Part shown: positions 27,971-37,842 of the stretch, piece by piece
Layout: each line of letters begins with the position of its first letter
How positions within the stretch are numbered: position 1 is the stretch's first letter
NCBI RefSeq assembly: GCF_033547155.1
Contig: NZ_CP137892.1
Location: forward strand, 4,154,001 to 4,218,000
Length of the DNA stretch: 64,000 bases
Origin: Pseudomonas benzenivorans
GTDB lineage: Bacteria; Pseudomonadota; Gammaproteobacteria; Pseudomonadales; Pseudomonadaceae
Direction of reading: 5' to 3'
Made by a program: the position numbers and the translations under genes
The notes under the pieces: model-generated
Database searches by the model: none
The model's input: only the letters and a program-made list of their open reading frames with translations
What the model was told of the DNA's origin: nothing

Positions 27971-29005
27971 TCAGAAGTTTTCCGGGTTCTTGGATTTCTC
28001 CCGGGCACTCTCGCGACTGACCAGGCCCTTGGCGACCAGGCCCTTGAGGCAGGCGTCGAGGGTCTGCATGCCCAGCGAGCCGCCGGTCTGGATAGCCGAA
28101 TACATCTGCGCCACCTTGTCCTCGCGGATCAGGTTACGGATCGCCGGGGTGCCGATCATGATCTCGTGGGCCGCCACCCGGCCGCCGCCGATCTTCTTCA
28201 GCAGGGTCTGGGAGATCACCGCCTGCAAGGACTCCGAGAGCATGGAACGAACCATGGACTTCTCCTCGGCCGGGAACACGTCGACCACCCGGTCGATGGT
28301 CTTGGCCGCCGAGGTGGTGTGCAGGGTGCCGAACACCAGGTGGCCGGTTTCCGCGGCGGTCAGCGCCAGGCGGATGGTCTCCAGGTCGCGCATCTCGCCC
28401 ACCAGGATGATGTCCGGGTCTTCACGCAGCGCCGAGCGCAGGGCCTCGGAGAAGCCCAGGGTGTCGCGGTGCACCTCGCGCTGGTTGACCAGACACTTCT
28501 TCGACTCGTGGACGAATTCGATCGGGTCCTCGATGGTCAGGATATGGTGGTACTTGGTGCTGTTGAGGTAGTCGAGCATGGCCGCCAGGGTGGTCGACTT
28601 GCCCGAACCCGTGGGCCCGGTGACCAGCACCAGGCCGCGCGGCACGTCGGTGATCTTGCGGAACACCTCGCCCATGCCGAGGTCTTCCATGGTCAGCACC
28701 TTGGACGGAATGGTCCGGAACACCGCACCGGCGCCGCGGTTCTGGTTGAAGGCGTTGACCCGGAAGCGCGCCACCCCGGGCACTTCGAAGGAGAAGTCGG
28801 TTTCCAGGAATTCTTCGAAGTCCTTGCGCTGCTTGTCGTTCATGATGTCGTACATCAGCGCGTGCACCTGCTTGTGATCCAGGGCCGGCAGGTTGATCCG
28901 ACGCACATCGCCGTCGACCCGAATCATCGGCGGCAGACCGGCAGAGAGATGCAGGTCCGACGCGCCTTGCTTGGCGCTGAAGGCAAGCAGCTCGGTGATA
29001 TCCAT
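27971..29005 (-). CDS. pilT: Type IV pilus twitching motility ATPase PilT
   Basis: PilT powers pilus retraction and thus twitching motility. The 344 residues match the family length exactly. Walker A is GPTGSGKSTT (130-139), with TIEDPIEFVHE, Walker B IILVGEMRDLETI, the His box GHLVFGTLHTTSA and the retraction motif AIRNLIRED near the C terminus. The start at 29005 (MDITELLAFS) has GGGAG eight bases upstream; a six-residue extension is rejected. Confidence 0.97.
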   Translation of the reverse strand: MDITELLAFSAKQGASDLHLSAGLPPMIRVDGDVRRINLPALDHKQVHALMYDIMNDKQRKDFEEFLETDFSFEVPGVARFRVNAFNQNRGAGAVFRTIPSKVLTMEDLGMGEVFRKITDVPRGLVLVTGPTGSGKSTTLAAMLDYLNSTKYHHILTIEDPIEFVHESKKCLVNQREVHRDTLGFSEALRSALREDPDIILVGEMRDLETIRLALTAAETGHLVFGTLHTTSAAKTIDRVVDVFPAEEKSMVRSMLSESLQAVISQTLLKKIGGGRVAAHEIMIGTPAIRNLIREDKVAQMYSAIQTGGSLGMQTLDACLKGLVAKGLVSRESAREKSKNPENF

Positions 29006-29078
29006 GGGACTCCCTAATGACAAGCAAGCAGGTAGAATGCCGCGAACGCTGAACGACCGGGGCTACAGAGCGCGAGTA

Positions 29079-29771
29079 ATGTCCACGATAGCAGAGAATA
29101 TTGCAAAGGTCGGAGCGCGCATCCGTGAGGCGGCGCAAGCCTCGCAGCGCGATTGTGCGACGATCGGCCTGCTCGCGGTGAGCAAGACCAAACCCGCCGC
29201 GGCGATCCGCCAGGCCCGTGCCGCCGGCCTGTGCGACTTCGGCGAGAACTACCTGCAGGAAGCCCTGGACAAGCAGGCCGAACTGGGCGACCTGGACCTG
29301 ACCTGGCACTTCATCGGCCCCATCCAGTCGAACAAGACCCGCGCCATCGCCGAGCACTTCGCCTGGGTGCACTCGGTGGACCGCCTGAAGATCGCCGAAC
29401 GCCTGTCCGCCCAGCGTCCGCCGCAGCTGCCGCCGCTGAACGTCTGCCTGCAGGTCAACGTCAGCGGCGAGGCCAGCAAGTCCGGCTGCAGCCCCGAGCA
29501 GCTGCCGGCCCTGGCCCAGGCGGTCGCCCGGCTGCCCGGGCTCAGGCTGCGCGGCCTGATGTGCATTCCCGAACCCAGCGCGGACCCGGCCGTGCAGCAC
29601 GCGGCCTTCGCCCGCCTGCGCACGCTGCAAGAGCAGCTGAATCTCGACCTCGACACCCTGTCCATGGGCATGAGCCACGACCTGGAGGCCGCCATCAGCG
29701 AGGGCGCGACCTGGGTACGCATCGGCACCGCCCTGTTCGGTGCCCGCGACTACGGCGCCCCCTCGCATTGA
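29079..29771 (+). CDS. yggS: YggS/PLPBP family pyridoxal phosphate homeostasis protein
   Basis: This 230-residue PLP-binding TIM-barrel protein keeps free PLP in balance and affects amino-acid and keto-acid pools. The PLP lysine lies in LLAVSKTKP; GENYLQEALDKQ, WHFIGPIQSNK, GLMCIPEPS and LSMGMSHDLEAAI are family motifs. It is divergent from pilT and 14 bases upstream of proC, the widely conserved yggS-proC-yggT arrangement. Confidence 0.95.
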   Translation: MSTIAENIAKVGARIREAAQASQRDCATIGLLAVSKTKPAAAIRQARAAGLCDFGENYLQEALDKQAELGDLDLTWHFIGPIQSNKTRAIAEHFAWVHSVDRLKIAERLSAQRPPQLPPLNVCLQVNVSGEASKSGCSPEQLPALAQAVARLPGLRLRGLMCIPEPSADPAVQHAAFARLRTLQEQLNLDLDTLSMGMSHDLEAAISEGATWVRIGTALFGARDYGAPSH

Positions 29772-29785
29772 ATAAGGAAGCCCAC

Positions 29786-30604
29786 ATGAACGACCCACGC
29801 ATTGCCTTTATTGGCGCCGGCAACATGGCCGCCAGCCTGATCGGCGGCCTGCTCGCCCAGGGCGTCGCGACCGACGCCATCCGCGCCAGCGACCACGGTG
29901 CCGAACAGCGCGCCAGGATCGCCGCCGAGCACGGCATCGCCACCTTCGCCGCCAACGCCGAGGCCATCGAGGGCGCCGAGCTGATCGTCCTGGCGGTCAA
30001 GCCGCAGGTGATCAAGGCCGTGTGCCTGGACCTGGCGCCGCACCTGAAAGAGGGCCAGCTGATCGTCTCCGTTGCCGCCGGCATCACCTGCGCCAGCCTG
30101 GAAAACTGGTTGGGGCCGCGTGCCATCGTGCGCTGCATGCCCAACACCCCGGCGTTGCTGCGCCAGGGCGTCAGCGGCCTGTATGCCAACGCCCGGGTGT
30201 CGGCGGCTCAGCGCCAGCAGGCCGAACAGGTGCTCAGCGCGGTCGGCCTGGCCCTGTGGCTGGACGAAGAGCGGCTGATCGATGCGGTCACCGCGGTATC
30301 CGGCAGCGGCCCGGCCTACTTCTTCCTGTTGATCGAGGCGATGACTGCCGCCGGCGAAAAGCTCGGCCTGCCGCGCGACACCGCCGCCCAGCTGACCCTG
30401 CACACGGCCCTCGGCGCCGCGCGCATGGCGGTGGCCAGCGACGTCGACGCGGCCGAACTGCGCCGCCGCGTGACCTCCCCCGCCGGCACCACCGAAGCGG
30501 CGATCAACAGCTTCCAGGCCGGCGGCTTCGAGACCCTGGTCGAACAAGCACTGAATGCCGCCGCCCGCCGCTCGGCGGAGCTGGCCGAACAGCTGGGCCA
30601 ATAA
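29786..30604 (+). CDS. proC: Pyrroline-5-carboxylate reductase
   Basis: ProC reduces pyrroline-5-carboxylate to proline with NAD(P)H. The 272-residue protein has the Rossmann start IAFIGAGNMAASLIGGL, LAVKPQ, RCMPNTPALL and the C-terminal signature with VSGSGPAYFFLLIEAM and SPAGTTEAAI. AAGGA precedes the ATG. It is the middle gene of the yggS-proC-yggT unit. Confidence 0.96.
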   Translation: MNDPRIAFIGAGNMAASLIGGLLAQGVATDAIRASDHGAEQRARIAAEHGIATFAANAEAIEGAELIVLAVKPQVIKAVCLDLAPHLKEGQLIVSVAAGITCASLENWLGPRAIVRCMPNTPALLRQGVSGLYANARVSAAQRQQAEQVLSAVGLALWLDEERLIDAVTAVSGSGPAYFFLLIEAMTAAGEKLGLPRDTAAQLTLHTALGAARMAVASDVDAAELRRRVTSPAGTTEAAINSFQAGGFETLVEQALNAAARRSAELAEQLGQ

Positions 30605-30614
30605 GGAGCCAACC

Positions 30615-31205
30615 ATGATCGGACTCAACACCGCTGCGGTTTATATCCTGCAGACCCTCGGCAGCCTGTACCTGCTGGTGGTGCTGCTGCGTTTCATCCT
30701 GCAACTGGTGCGCGCGGACTTCTACAACCCGCTCAGCCAGTTCATCGTGCGCGCCACCCAGCCGCTGCTCAAGCCACTGCGCAAGATCATCCCCGGCTTC
30801 GCCGGCCTGGACCTGGCCTCGCTGGTGCTGGCGATCCTGGTCCAGCTACTGCTGATGACCCTGACCCTGATGCTGATGGGCTACGGCACCGGCAACCCGC
30901 TGCAACTGTTGGTCTGGTCGATCATCGGCGTCACCGCCTTGTTCCTCAAGGTGTTCTTCTTCGCCCTGATCATCGGCGTGATCCTCTCCTGGGTCGCCCA
31001 GGGCAGCCACAATCCGGCGGTCGAGCTGATCCAGCAGATCTGCGAGCCGCTGCTGATGCCGATCCGCCGCTTCATGCCGAGCATGGGGGGGCTGGACCTG
31101 TCGCCTATCGTCGCCTTCCTGGCACTCAACCTGATCGACATGCTGGTGATCCGCAACCTGGCGGTGATGACCGGCATGTACCAGGGCCTCAGCCTGGCGA
31201 TCTGA
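30615..31205 (+). CDS. yggT: YggT family integral membrane protein
   Basis: This 196-residue protein has two YGGT modules, each with hydrophobic helices and an NPLSQFIVRATQPLL-like or ICEPLLMPIRRFMP motif. The family is linked with osmotic or potassium resistance and membrane protein organisation, but its role is not settled. AAGGAG precedes the start ten bases after proC, so it is co-transcribed. Confidence 0.92.
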   Translation: MIGLNTAAVYILQTLGSLYLLVVLLRFILQLVRADFYNPLSQFIVRATQPLLKPLRKIIPGFAGLDLASLVLAILVQLLLMTLTLMLMGYGTGNPLQLLVWSIIGVTALFLKVFFFALIIGVILSWVAQGSHNPAVELIQQICEPLLMPIRRFMPSMGGLDLSPIVAFLALNLIDMLVIRNLAVMTGMYQGLSLAI

Positions 31206-31241
31206 AGCCCAACCGCGTCGCCCCCGCGGCCCGACCGTTCG

Positions 31242-31268
31242 GCCCGCCTGGGCGACCACCAGGCGGGC
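31242..31268. terminator. Stem-loop after yggT
   Basis: GCCCGCCTGG and its complement form a 10-bp stem with a 7-base loop, 37 bases after yggT. There is no T-run, so its terminator role is uncertain. Confidence 0.35.
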
Positions 31269-31284
31269 GCGTGGCGCTGGCCAA

Positions 31285-31312
31285 TTGACGCCAGCCAACC
31301 GCCCCGCATAAT
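31285..31312 (+). promoter_or_regulatory. Sigma-70 type promoter for the dynamin-like gene
   Basis: TTGACG (31285-31290), a 16-base spacer and CATAAT (31307-31312) form a good vegetative promoter about 97 bases before the GTPase ATG, so that gene need not depend on readthrough from yggT. Confidence 0.6.
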
Positions 31313-31408
31313 GCCCGCCAGGCCTGCGCGTGCAGCGCGGCCCCAGGGCCCGGACGAGACCTGCGCCGGGCCGCCGTTCGAGGGCGCGCTACCGAGAGGA
31401 ACGCCAGG

Positions 31409-33391
31409 ATGAGCATGGAACGTCTCAGTCAGCAGGTCGATGCCTACGTCACCTGGAAGCGCGAGCTGATGCGCGAGATCAGCCGCTATCGCAGCTGGCT
31501 GGTGACCAACCGCCTCGGCTCCGAGGCGGTGGAAGCCAAACTCGAGCGCGCCCTGCGCCTGCTGCGCACCGACCACATCACCCTGGCCTTCGTCGGCGAG
31601 TTCTCCCGCGGCAAGACCGAACTGATCAACGCCCTGTTCTTCTCCGAGTACGGCCAGCGCATGCTGCCGTCCCAGGCCGGGCGCACCACCATGTGCCCCA
31701 CCGAGCTGTACTTCGATCCGCGCTCGGAGCGCGCCTATATCCGCCTGCTGCCCATCGAGACGCGCCTCTCCGAGGCCAATGTCTCGCAGTTCAAGCGCAT
31801 TCCCCGGCACTGGGTGAACATTCCCCTGGACCCCAGCGACCCGGACAACATGGCCCAGGCCTTCGCCCAGGTGGCCAGGGCCAAGCCGATGCCGGTGGAA
31901 CAGGCGATTCAGCTGGGTTTCCACCCGGACATGCTGGAGAGCACCGGCAAGCCCGGACAGGTGCTGGTACCGGCCTGGCGCCATGCCCTGATCAACTTCG
32001 ACCACCCGTTGCTGCGCCAGGGCCTGCGCATCCTCGACACACCGGGCCTCAACGCTCTGGGCAGCGAGCCGGAGCTGACCCTGTCGATGCTGCCCAGCGC
32101 CCAGGCGATCATCTTCCTGCTGTCGGCCGACAGCGGCGTCAGCGCCAGCGACATGGCGATCTGGCAACAACATATCCGCCAGCTCGACGACGACACCCAG
32201 ACCAGCCTGTTCGCCGTGCTCAACAAGATCGACGTGCTGTGGGACGACCTGGCCGGCGAGGCCTTCGTGCAGAACGCCATCGGCCGAATCCAGGCCAGTA
32301 CCGCCAAGCAACTCGGCATCCGCCCCGAGGAAGTGCTGCCGCTGTCGGCCAAGCAGGCCCTGCTGGCCAAGGTGCGCAAGGACCCGGCGCTGCTCGTCCG
32401 CAGCCAGATGAACGGCCTGGAAGCCCTGCTGTGCGAACGCATCGTCGCGCAGAAGGAGCGCCTGCTCGAGGACCGCGTGGTCAATCAGGTGCTGGCCCTG
32501 CTCCACAACAGCCAGCACGTGCTCGGCCTGCGCCTGGAGAAGGTCAAGGAGCAGCAGGCCCTGCTCAACAACCAGCAACAGGACAACGGCCAGCTGCTGT
32601 TCGAGCTGACCGCCAAGACCAAGGCAGACCACGGCCTGCACCACAGGCGCCTACTCGGCCTGAAGACCAACCAGCGCCTGCTCAAACGTCAGGGCGACCT
32701 GCTGCGCGCCGCGGTGCGCCCCGAACGTCTCGAGCAGCACCTGGACAGGGTCCGGCGCCACCTCACCGGCAGCTGGACCACGCTGGGCATCAACCAGGCC
32801 ATCCTGCACTTCTTCCGCGCGGTGCAGAGCGACCTGCACAGCCTGGCCCACGAGGCCGAGATGGCCAACCGCATGGTCGCCGCCATCTACTGCCGGCACA
32901 ACGAGGAGAACCCGCTGCACGGGGTCGACGCGCCGCAGTTCGACCTCGAGCGCTACCAGCGCGAGCTCGAGCAGCTGCGGGCCAAGGCCGACCAGTTCCG
33001 CCTACACCTCAAGACCCTGCTCACCGAGCAGCGCAGCCTGACCCGGCGCTTCTTCGCCACCCTGGCACAGGAGGTCGTCGGCCTGCACCAGCGCCTGCGC
33101 CAGGACGCCGAGCACTGGGCCGGCGATGCCCTGATGCCGCTGATGCAGCACAGCCTGGAGCACAAGCAGTTGCTGGAGACCCATATGCTGCGGCTCAAGG
33201 TCCTGGCCCAGGACACCCAGCAGAGCCGCCAGCGCACCCAGCGACTGGCGCACTACCGCGACGAATTGCAGCAGCAGCTGGCCCAGGCCGGCGAGATGCT
33301 GCGGGCCCTGCGCCGGCCGGCGCCTGTGCAGCGCCAGGGCAAGGTGGTCAGCCTGCCGGGGGCCCGCCGCGCCCTTGGCGCCACCGACTAG
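31409..33391 (+). CDS. Dynamin-like large GTPase
   Basis: This is a 660-residue protein with an N-terminal GTPase domain of the dynamin family: P-loop GEFSRGKT (63-70), a switch Thr in AGRTTMCPTEL, G3 DTPGLNALG (about 210) and G4 NKID (about 271-274). Residues about 340-640 are Leu/Gln/Arg-rich and predicted helical, as in a dynamin stalk. I see no transmembrane segment or hydrophobic paddle, so it is probably soluble or peripherally bound. Bacterial dynamins act in membrane remodelling or stress protection; the substrate here is unknown. It has its own promoter and stands alone between yggT and metX. The PAO1 interval, as I recall it, has only a small hypothetical gene here. Confidence 0.88.
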   Translation: MSMERLSQQVDAYVTWKRELMREISRYRSWLVTNRLGSEAVEAKLERALRLLRTDHITLAFVGEFSRGKTELINALFFSEYGQRMLPSQAGRTTMCPTELYFDPRSERAYIRLLPIETRLSEANVSQFKRIPRHWVNIPLDPSDPDNMAQAFAQVARAKPMPVEQAIQLGFHPDMLESTGKPGQVLVPAWRHALINFDHPLLRQGLRILDTPGLNALGSEPELTLSMLPSAQAIIFLLSADSGVSASDMAIWQQHIRQLDDDTQTSLFAVLNKIDVLWDDLAGEAFVQNAIGRIQASTAKQLGIRPEEVLPLSAKQALLAKVRKDPALLVRSQMNGLEALLCERIVAQKERLLEDRVVNQVLALLHNSQHVLGLRLEKVKEQQALLNNQQQDNGQLLFELTAKTKADHGLHHRRLLGLKTNQRLLKRQGDLLRAAVRPERLEQHLDRVRRHLTGSWTTLGINQAILHFFRAVQSDLHSLAHEAEMANRMVAAIYCRHNEENPLHGVDAPQFDLERYQRELEQLRAKADQFRLHLKTLLTEQRSLTRRFFATLAQEVVGLHQRLRQDAEHWAGDALMPLMQHSLEHKQLLETHMLRLKVLAQDTQQSRQRTQRLAHYRDELQQQLAQAGEMLRALRRPAPVQRQGKVVSLPGARRALGATD

Positions 33392-33409
33392 TCGCGGCCC
33401 GGCCCAAGC

Positions 33410-33443
33410 GCGCCGCCCCTGTGCTTGCCGCAGGCAGCGGCGC
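33410..33443 (+). terminator. Stem-loop between the dynamin-like gene and metX
   Basis: GCGCCGC (33410-33416) pairs with GCGGCGC (33437-33443), with an inner CCTG/CAGG pair, and is followed by TCTTTA. It may be a weak terminator for the GTPase gene or part of the metX leader. Confidence 0.4.
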
Positions 33444-33493
33444 TCTTTAGACTGCTGCACTTCGTTTTTCTTCCGATTTCGCGAGCAGGGTCG

Positions 33494-34633
33494 ATGCCGA
33501 CTGCCTTTCCTCCAGATTCCGTTGGCCTGGTGACGCCCGAGGTGGTGCAGTTCGCCGCGCCCCTGACCCTGGCCTGCGGACGCAGCCTGGCCGACTACCA
33601 GCTGATCTTCGAGACCTATGGTCGGCTGAACGCGGCGCGCAGCAATGCGGTGCTGATCTGCCACGCCCTCTCCGGCCACCACCATGCCGCCGGCTACCAC
33701 AGCCCGGACGACCGCAAGCCCGGCTGGTGGGACAGCTGCATCGGCCCGGGCAAGGCGATCGACACCGACAAGTTCTTCGTCGTCAGCCTGAACAACCTCG
33801 GCGGCTGCAACGGCTCCACCGGCCCCTCCAGCCTCAACCCGGCCACCGGCAAGCCCTACGGCGCCGACTTCCCGGTGATGACGGTGGAAGACTGGGTGCA
33901 CAGCCAGGCGCGCCTGGCCGACACCCTGGGCATCGAGCAGTGGGCGGCCGTGGTCGGCGGCAGCCTCGGCGGCATGCAGGCCCTGCAGTGGACCATCAGC
34001 TACCCGGAACGGGTGCGCCACTGCCTGGCGATCGCCTCGGCGCCCAAGCTGTCGGCGCAGAACATCGCCTTCAACGAGGTGGCGCGCCAGGCCATCCTCA
34101 CCGACCCGGAGTTCCACGGCGGGCACTTCCAGGAACAGGGCGTGATCCCCAGGCGCGGGCTGATGCTGGCGCGCATGGTCGGCCACATCACCTACCTGTC
34201 CGACGACGCCATGGGCGAAAAATTCGGCCGCGGGCTGAAGAGCGAGAAGCTCAACTACGACTTTCACAGCGTCGAGTTCCAGGTCGAGAGCTACCTGCGC
34301 TACCAGGGCGAGGAGTTCTCCGGGCGCTTCGACGCCAACACCTACCTGCTGATGACCAAGGCCCTGGACTACTTCGACCCGGCCGCCGCCTTCGAGGGCG
34401 ACCTGGCCAGGACCCTGGCCACGGCGACGGCGGACTTCTGCGTGATTTCCTTCACCACCGACTGGCGCTTCTCCCCGGCGCGCTCGCGGGAGATCGTCGA
34501 TGCGCTGATGGCCGCGCGCAAGAACGTCTGCTACCTGGAGATCGACGCCCCCCAGGGCCACGACGCCTTCCTCATGCCGATCCCGCGCTACCTGCAGGCC
34601 TTCTCCAGCTATATGAACCGAATTGCAGTATGA
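33494..34633 (+). CDS. metX: Homoserine O-acyltransferase MetX
   Basis: MetX acylates homoserine at the start of methionine synthesis. In Pseudomonas the acyl donor is reported to be succinyl-CoA, although older annotations say acetyl. The 379-residue alpha/beta-hydrolase enzyme has the nucleophile Ser157 in [35 protein letters not shown] (with the catalytic Asp) and GHDAFL (catalytic His). Seven bases separate it from metW. A SAM riboswitch was looked for in the leader and not seen. Confidence 0.95.
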   Translation: MPTAFPPDSVGLVTPEVVQFAAPLTLACGRSLADYQLIFETYGRLNAARSNAVLICHALSGHHHAAGYHSPDDRKPGWWDSCIGPGKAIDTDKFFVVSLNNLGGCNGSTGPSSLNPATGKPYGADFPVMTVEDWVHSQARLADTLGIEQWAAVVGGSLGGMQALQWTISYPERVRHCLAIASAPKLSAQNIAFNEVARQAILTDPEFHGGHFQEQGVIPRRGLMLARMVGHITYLSDDAMGEKFGRGLKSEKLNYDFHSVEFQVESYLRYQGEEFSGRFDANTYLLMTKALDYFDPAAAFEGDLARTLATATADFCVISFTTDWRFSPARSREIVDALMAARKNVCYLEIDAPQGHDAFLMPIPRYLQAFSSYMNRIAV

Positions 34634-34640
34634 GGCACCC

Positions 34641-35261
34641 ATGAGAGCGGATCTGGACATCATCCAGGAGTGGATTCCCGCCGGCAGCCGCGTGCTCGAC
34701 CTCGGCTGCGGCGACGGCGAGCTGCTGGCCTGGCTGCGCGACAACAAGGGCGTCAGCGGCTACGGCCTGGAGATCGACCCGGAGAAGATCGCCCGCTGCA
34801 TCGAGCGCGGCGTCAACGTGGTCGAACAGAACCTCGACCAGGGTCTGGGCAACTTCGCCAGCGACAGCTTCGACGTGGTGGTGATGACCCAGTCGCTGCA
34901 GGCCCTGCACTACCCCGACTGGGTCCTGGCGGAAATGCTGCGGGTCGGCCGCACCTGCATCATCACCTTCCCCAACTTCGGCCACTGGCGCTGCCGCTGG
35001 TACCTGGCCAGCAAGGGCCGCATGCCGGTCTCCGACTTCCTGCCCTACACCTGGTACAACACGCCGAACATCCACTTCTGCACCTTCGAGGACTTCGAGC
35101 GCCTGTGCCACGCGCAGAACGCCCGGGTGCAGGAGCGCCTGGCGGTGGACCGCGACCATCGCCACGGCTGGGCCAGCCGGATTTGGCCTAATCTGTTAGG
35201 TGAGATCGGCATCTACCGAATCAGCGGGCCCACCGCCCTGGATGCGCAGAGCGCCGGCTGA
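34641..35261 (+). CDS. metW: MetW methyltransferase-like methionine biosynthesis protein
   Basis: MetW is a 206-residue SAM-methyltransferase-fold protein ([44 protein letters not shown]). It is always near metX and is reported to be needed for full homoserine acylation, acting with MetX. The ATG at 34641 ([11 protein letters not shown]) follows GAGG by six bases and matches the family start. It forms an operon with metX. Confidence 0.94.
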   Translation: MRADLDIIQEWIPAGSRVLDLGCGDGELLAWLRDNKGVSGYGLEIDPEKIARCIERGVNVVEQNLDQGLGNFASDSFDVVVMTQSLQALHYPDWVLAEMLRVGRTCIITFPNFGHWRCRWYLASKGRMPVSDFLPYTWYNTPNIHFCTFEDFERLCHAQNARVQERLAVDRDHRHGWASRIWPNLLGEIGIYRISGPTALDAQSAG

Positions 35262-35302
35262 GCCGTGCGCCTTGCCAGGGCCAAACTTGCAGGAGAGTTC
35301 CC

Positions 35303-35722
35303 ATGCGCCGCATCGCCATTCTGTTTATCGCCCTGTGCCTGAGCCTGCCGGCGCTTGCCGAGCGCAAGCACAGCTTCGGCGAGCTGGACGTGCACTACAT
35401 CGCCTTCAATTCCGGCTTTCTCCAGCCCGAGATCGCCGCAGCCGCCGGCCTGGTGCGCAGCAAGAGCCAGGGCGTGGTCAACATCTCCGTGCTCAAGGCC
35501 GGCACACCCATGGCCGCCAACGTCAACGGCGCGGTGAAGAACCTGCTCGGGCAGAGCCATCCCTTGAAGTTCAAGCAGGTCAACGAAGGCACGGCGATCT
35601 ACTACCTGGCGCAGTTCCCCTTCGAGAACCGCGAGGTGCTGCGCTTCACCATCAGCGTCCAGGCCGGCGACGGCGTCGCCCACAGCTTCGACTTCAACCA
35701 GGAATTCTTCCCCGACGAATGA
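35303..35722 (+). CDS. Exported DUF4426 protein
   Basis: This 139-residue protein has a clear Sec signal peptide ([18 protein letters not shown], cleaved before ERKHSFG). The mature part is a DUF4426 domain, likely a beta-rich periplasmic fold ([19 protein letters not shown]). Its function is unknown. Its stop overlaps the rdgB start by four bases, so the two are translationally coupled. In PAO1 the same order metW-DUF4426-rdgB is kept. Confidence 0.88.
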   Translation: MRRIAILFIALCLSLPALAERKHSFGELDVHYIAFNSGFLQPEIAAAAGLVRSKSQGVVNISVLKAGTPMAANVNGAVKNLLGQSHPLKFKQVNEGTAIYYLAQFPFENREVLRFTISVQAGDGVAHSFDFNQEFFPDE

Positions 35723-36315
35723 TGCCCTTCAGCGAACTCGTACTCGCCAGCCATAACGCCGGCAAACTCAAGGAACTCCAGGCCATGCTCGGCGACGTCG
35801 TGCGCGTGCGCTCGGTCGGCGAGTTCAGCAGCGTCGAACCCGAAGAGACCGGCCTGAGTTTCGTGGAGAACGCCATCCTCAAGGCCCGCCACGCCGCGCG
35901 GGTGTCCGGCCTGCCGGCCCTGGCCGACGACTCCGGCCTGGCGGTGGACTTTCTCGGCGGCGCGCCGGGCATCTATTCGGCGCGCTACGCCGGTGGCCAG
36001 GGCGATGCGGCCAACAACGCCAAGCTGCTCGAGGCCCTCAAAGCGGTACCCGATGCCCAGCGCGGCGCCCAGTTCGTCTGCGCCCTGGCCCTGCTGCGCC
36101 ACGCCGAAGACCCGCTGCCGATCCTCTGCGAAGGCCTGTGGCACGGGCGCATCCTGCACGAGGCGCGCGGCGACCAGGGCTTCGGCTACGACCCGCTGTT
36201 CTGGGTCGAGGAACGGCAGTGCTCCAGCGCCGAACTGCCCCCGTCCCTGAAGAACCAGCTCAGCCACCGCGCCCGCGCCATGGCCTTGCTCAAGCAGCGC
36301 CTGGGGCTGGCATGA
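35719..36315 (+). CDS. rdgB: XTP/dITP pyrophosphatase (RdgB/HAM1)
   Basis: RdgB hydrolyses non-canonical purine triphosphates (dITP, XTP) to keep them out of DNA. The 198-residue protein has [12 protein letters not shown], the catalytic [26 protein letters not shown] and the C-terminal SHRARAM. Two adjacent ATGs (35719 and 35722) can start it; the first gives an ATGA overlap with the upstream gene. Its end overlaps hemW by four bases. Confidence 0.95.
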   Translation: MMPFSELVLASHNAGKLKELQAMLGDVVRVRSVGEFSSVEPEETGLSFVENAILKARHAARVSGLPALADDSGLAVDFLGGAPGIYSARYAGGQGDAANNAKLLEALKAVPDAQRGAQFVCALALLRHAEDPLPILCEGLWHGRILHEARGDQGFGYDPLFWVEERQCSSAELPPSLKNQLSHRARAMALLKQRLGLA

Positions 36316-37472
36316 AGCGCTCCCCGGACGGGGGCTTTCGGCTGCCCCCGCTGGCCCTCTATATCCACATCCCCTGGTGCGTGAAGAAGTGCCCCTACTG
36401 CGACTTCAATTCCCACGCCGCCGGCCCGAGCCTGCCGGAACAGGCGTATGTCGACGCCCTGCTCGCCGATCTCGATGAAGACCTGGACCAGGTCCACGGT
36501 CGCCCGCTGACCTCGATCTTCTTCGGCGGTGGCACCCCCAGCCTGTTCTCCGCCCAGGCCCTCGGCCGCCTGCTCGAAGGCGTCGAGCGCCGCGCGCCCT
36601 TCGCCGCCGACATCGAGATCACCCTGGAGGCCAACCCCGGCACCTTCGAGCAGGCCAAGTTCAGCGCCTACCGCGCGCTCGGCATCAATCGCCTGTCGAT
36701 CGGCGTGCAGAGCTTCCAGGCCGAGAAGCTGGCGGCCCTGGGGCGCATCCACGACGGCGAGGAGGCCATCCGCGCCGCCGACATGGCCCGCGCCGCCGGC
36801 TTCGACAACTTCAATCTGGACCTGATGCACGGCCTGCCGGAGCAGTCCCTGGACGACGCCCTGGGCGACCTGCGCATCGCCCTCGCCCAGGCGCCGACCC
36901 ACCTGTCCTGGTACCAGCTGACCCTGGAGCCGAACACGGTGTTCTGGAATCAGCCGCCGACGTTGCCGGAGGACGACACCCTCTGGGACATCCAAGAAGC
37001 CGGCCAGGCCCTGCTGGCCGAACACGGCTACGACCAGTACGAGGTGTCGGCCTATGCCCAAGCGGGCAAGGCGGCGCGGCACAACCTCAACTACTGGACC
37101 TTCGGCGACTTCCTCGGCATCGGCGCCGGCGCCCACGCCAAGCTGAGCAGCCCGGACGGCACGATCAAGCGCAGCTGGAAGACCCGCCTGCCCAAGGACT
37201 ACCTGGATGCCGGCAAGCGCTTCAGCGCCGGCGAGCGGGTGCTGGGCCCGGACGAACTGCCCTTCGAGTTCCTGATGAACGTGCTGCGCCTCACCGATGG
37301 CGTGGCCAGCAGCCTGTTCACCGAGCGCACCGGCCTGCCGCAGACGCTGCTCGCCGAGGCACGCGGCGAGGCCGAGCGCCGTGGCCTGCTGCACGGCGAC
37401 CCGGCGCGGCTGCGCGCGACCCGCGAGGGCCAGCTGTTCCTCAACGACCTGCTGCAACACTTCCTGCCCTGA
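36312..37472 (+). CDS. hemW: Radical SAM heme chaperone HemW
   Basis: HemW, formerly misnamed oxygen-independent coproporphyrinogen oxidase, inserts heme into respiratory proteins. The 386-residue protein carries the radical-SAM cluster motif [11 protein letters not shown] near the N terminus, [26 protein letters not shown], and the HemN-type C-terminal domain. ATG overlaps the rdgB stop (ATGA). Confidence 0.94.
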   Translation: MKRSPDGGFRLPPLALYIHIPWCVKKCPYCDFNSHAAGPSLPEQAYVDALLADLDEDLDQVHGRPLTSIFFGGGTPSLFSAQALGRLLEGVERRAPFAADIEITLEANPGTFEQAKFSAYRALGINRLSIGVQSFQAEKLAALGRIHDGEEAIRAADMARAAGFDNFNLDLMHGLPEQSLDDALGDLRIALAQAPTHLSWYQLTLEPNTVFWNQPPTLPEDDTLWDIQEAGQALLAEHGYDQYEVSAYAQAGKAARHNLNYWTFGDFLGIGAGAHAKLSSPDGTIKRSWKTRLPKDYLDAGKRFSAGERVLGPDELPFEFLMNVLRLTDGVASSLFTERTGLPQTLLAEARGEAERRGLLHGDPARLRATREGQLFLNDLLQHFLP

Positions 37473-37509
37473 CCGGCACATCGCGCGCCCGCGGCGCTAA
37501 GGACCCCGC

Positions 37510-37833
37510 ATGGACCTGCTACTCGAACTGATCGCCACCCTGTCGCGCTGGAGCCGTGGCCATCTGTACGACATCTCCCTGGCGATCATGGCCACCCTGC
37601 TGGTGCTGTTCGGCCCCGCCATCAACGCCTGGGTGCAGCGCAGCATCGGCGGCCTCAACTTCTTCCTGCGCACCCTGCTGTTCGTGCTGCTCTGTGCGGT
37701 CGGCTACGGCCTGGCGATGATTTTCCTCACCCCCTGGCTGGCCCAGGGCCTCGGCCATTTCAACAATTACACCCTGGCGCCGGTGCTGCTGCTGTCGTTC
37801 TTCCTCATCGGCGTGCTCGCCGACCGTAGCTAG
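37510..37833 (+). CDS. DUF3392 family membrane protein
   Basis: This 107-residue inner-membrane protein has three hydrophobic helices, with TLLVLFGPAINAWVQRSIGG after the first and LLLSFFLIGVLADRS at the end, matching DUF3392. Its function is unknown. It follows hemW by 37 bases on the same strand and converges with the VOC gene 9 bases away. Confidence 0.85.
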   Translation: MDLLLELIATLSRWSRGHLYDISLAIMATLLVLFGPAINAWVQRSIGGLNFFLRTLLFVLLCAVGYGLAMIFLTPWLAQGLGHFNNYTLAPVLLLSFFLIGVLADRS

Positions 37834-37842
37834 GCCTGGCGA

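Noticed and set aside
33392..33493. SAM-riboswitch before metX
   Set aside because: The 102-base leader is too short and lacks the conserved core helices; only a GC stem-loop is seen.
36138..36311. N-terminal extension of hemW into rdgB
   Set aside because: Family starts and the ATGA overlap at 36312 fit better; the extension is an rdgB frame shadow.
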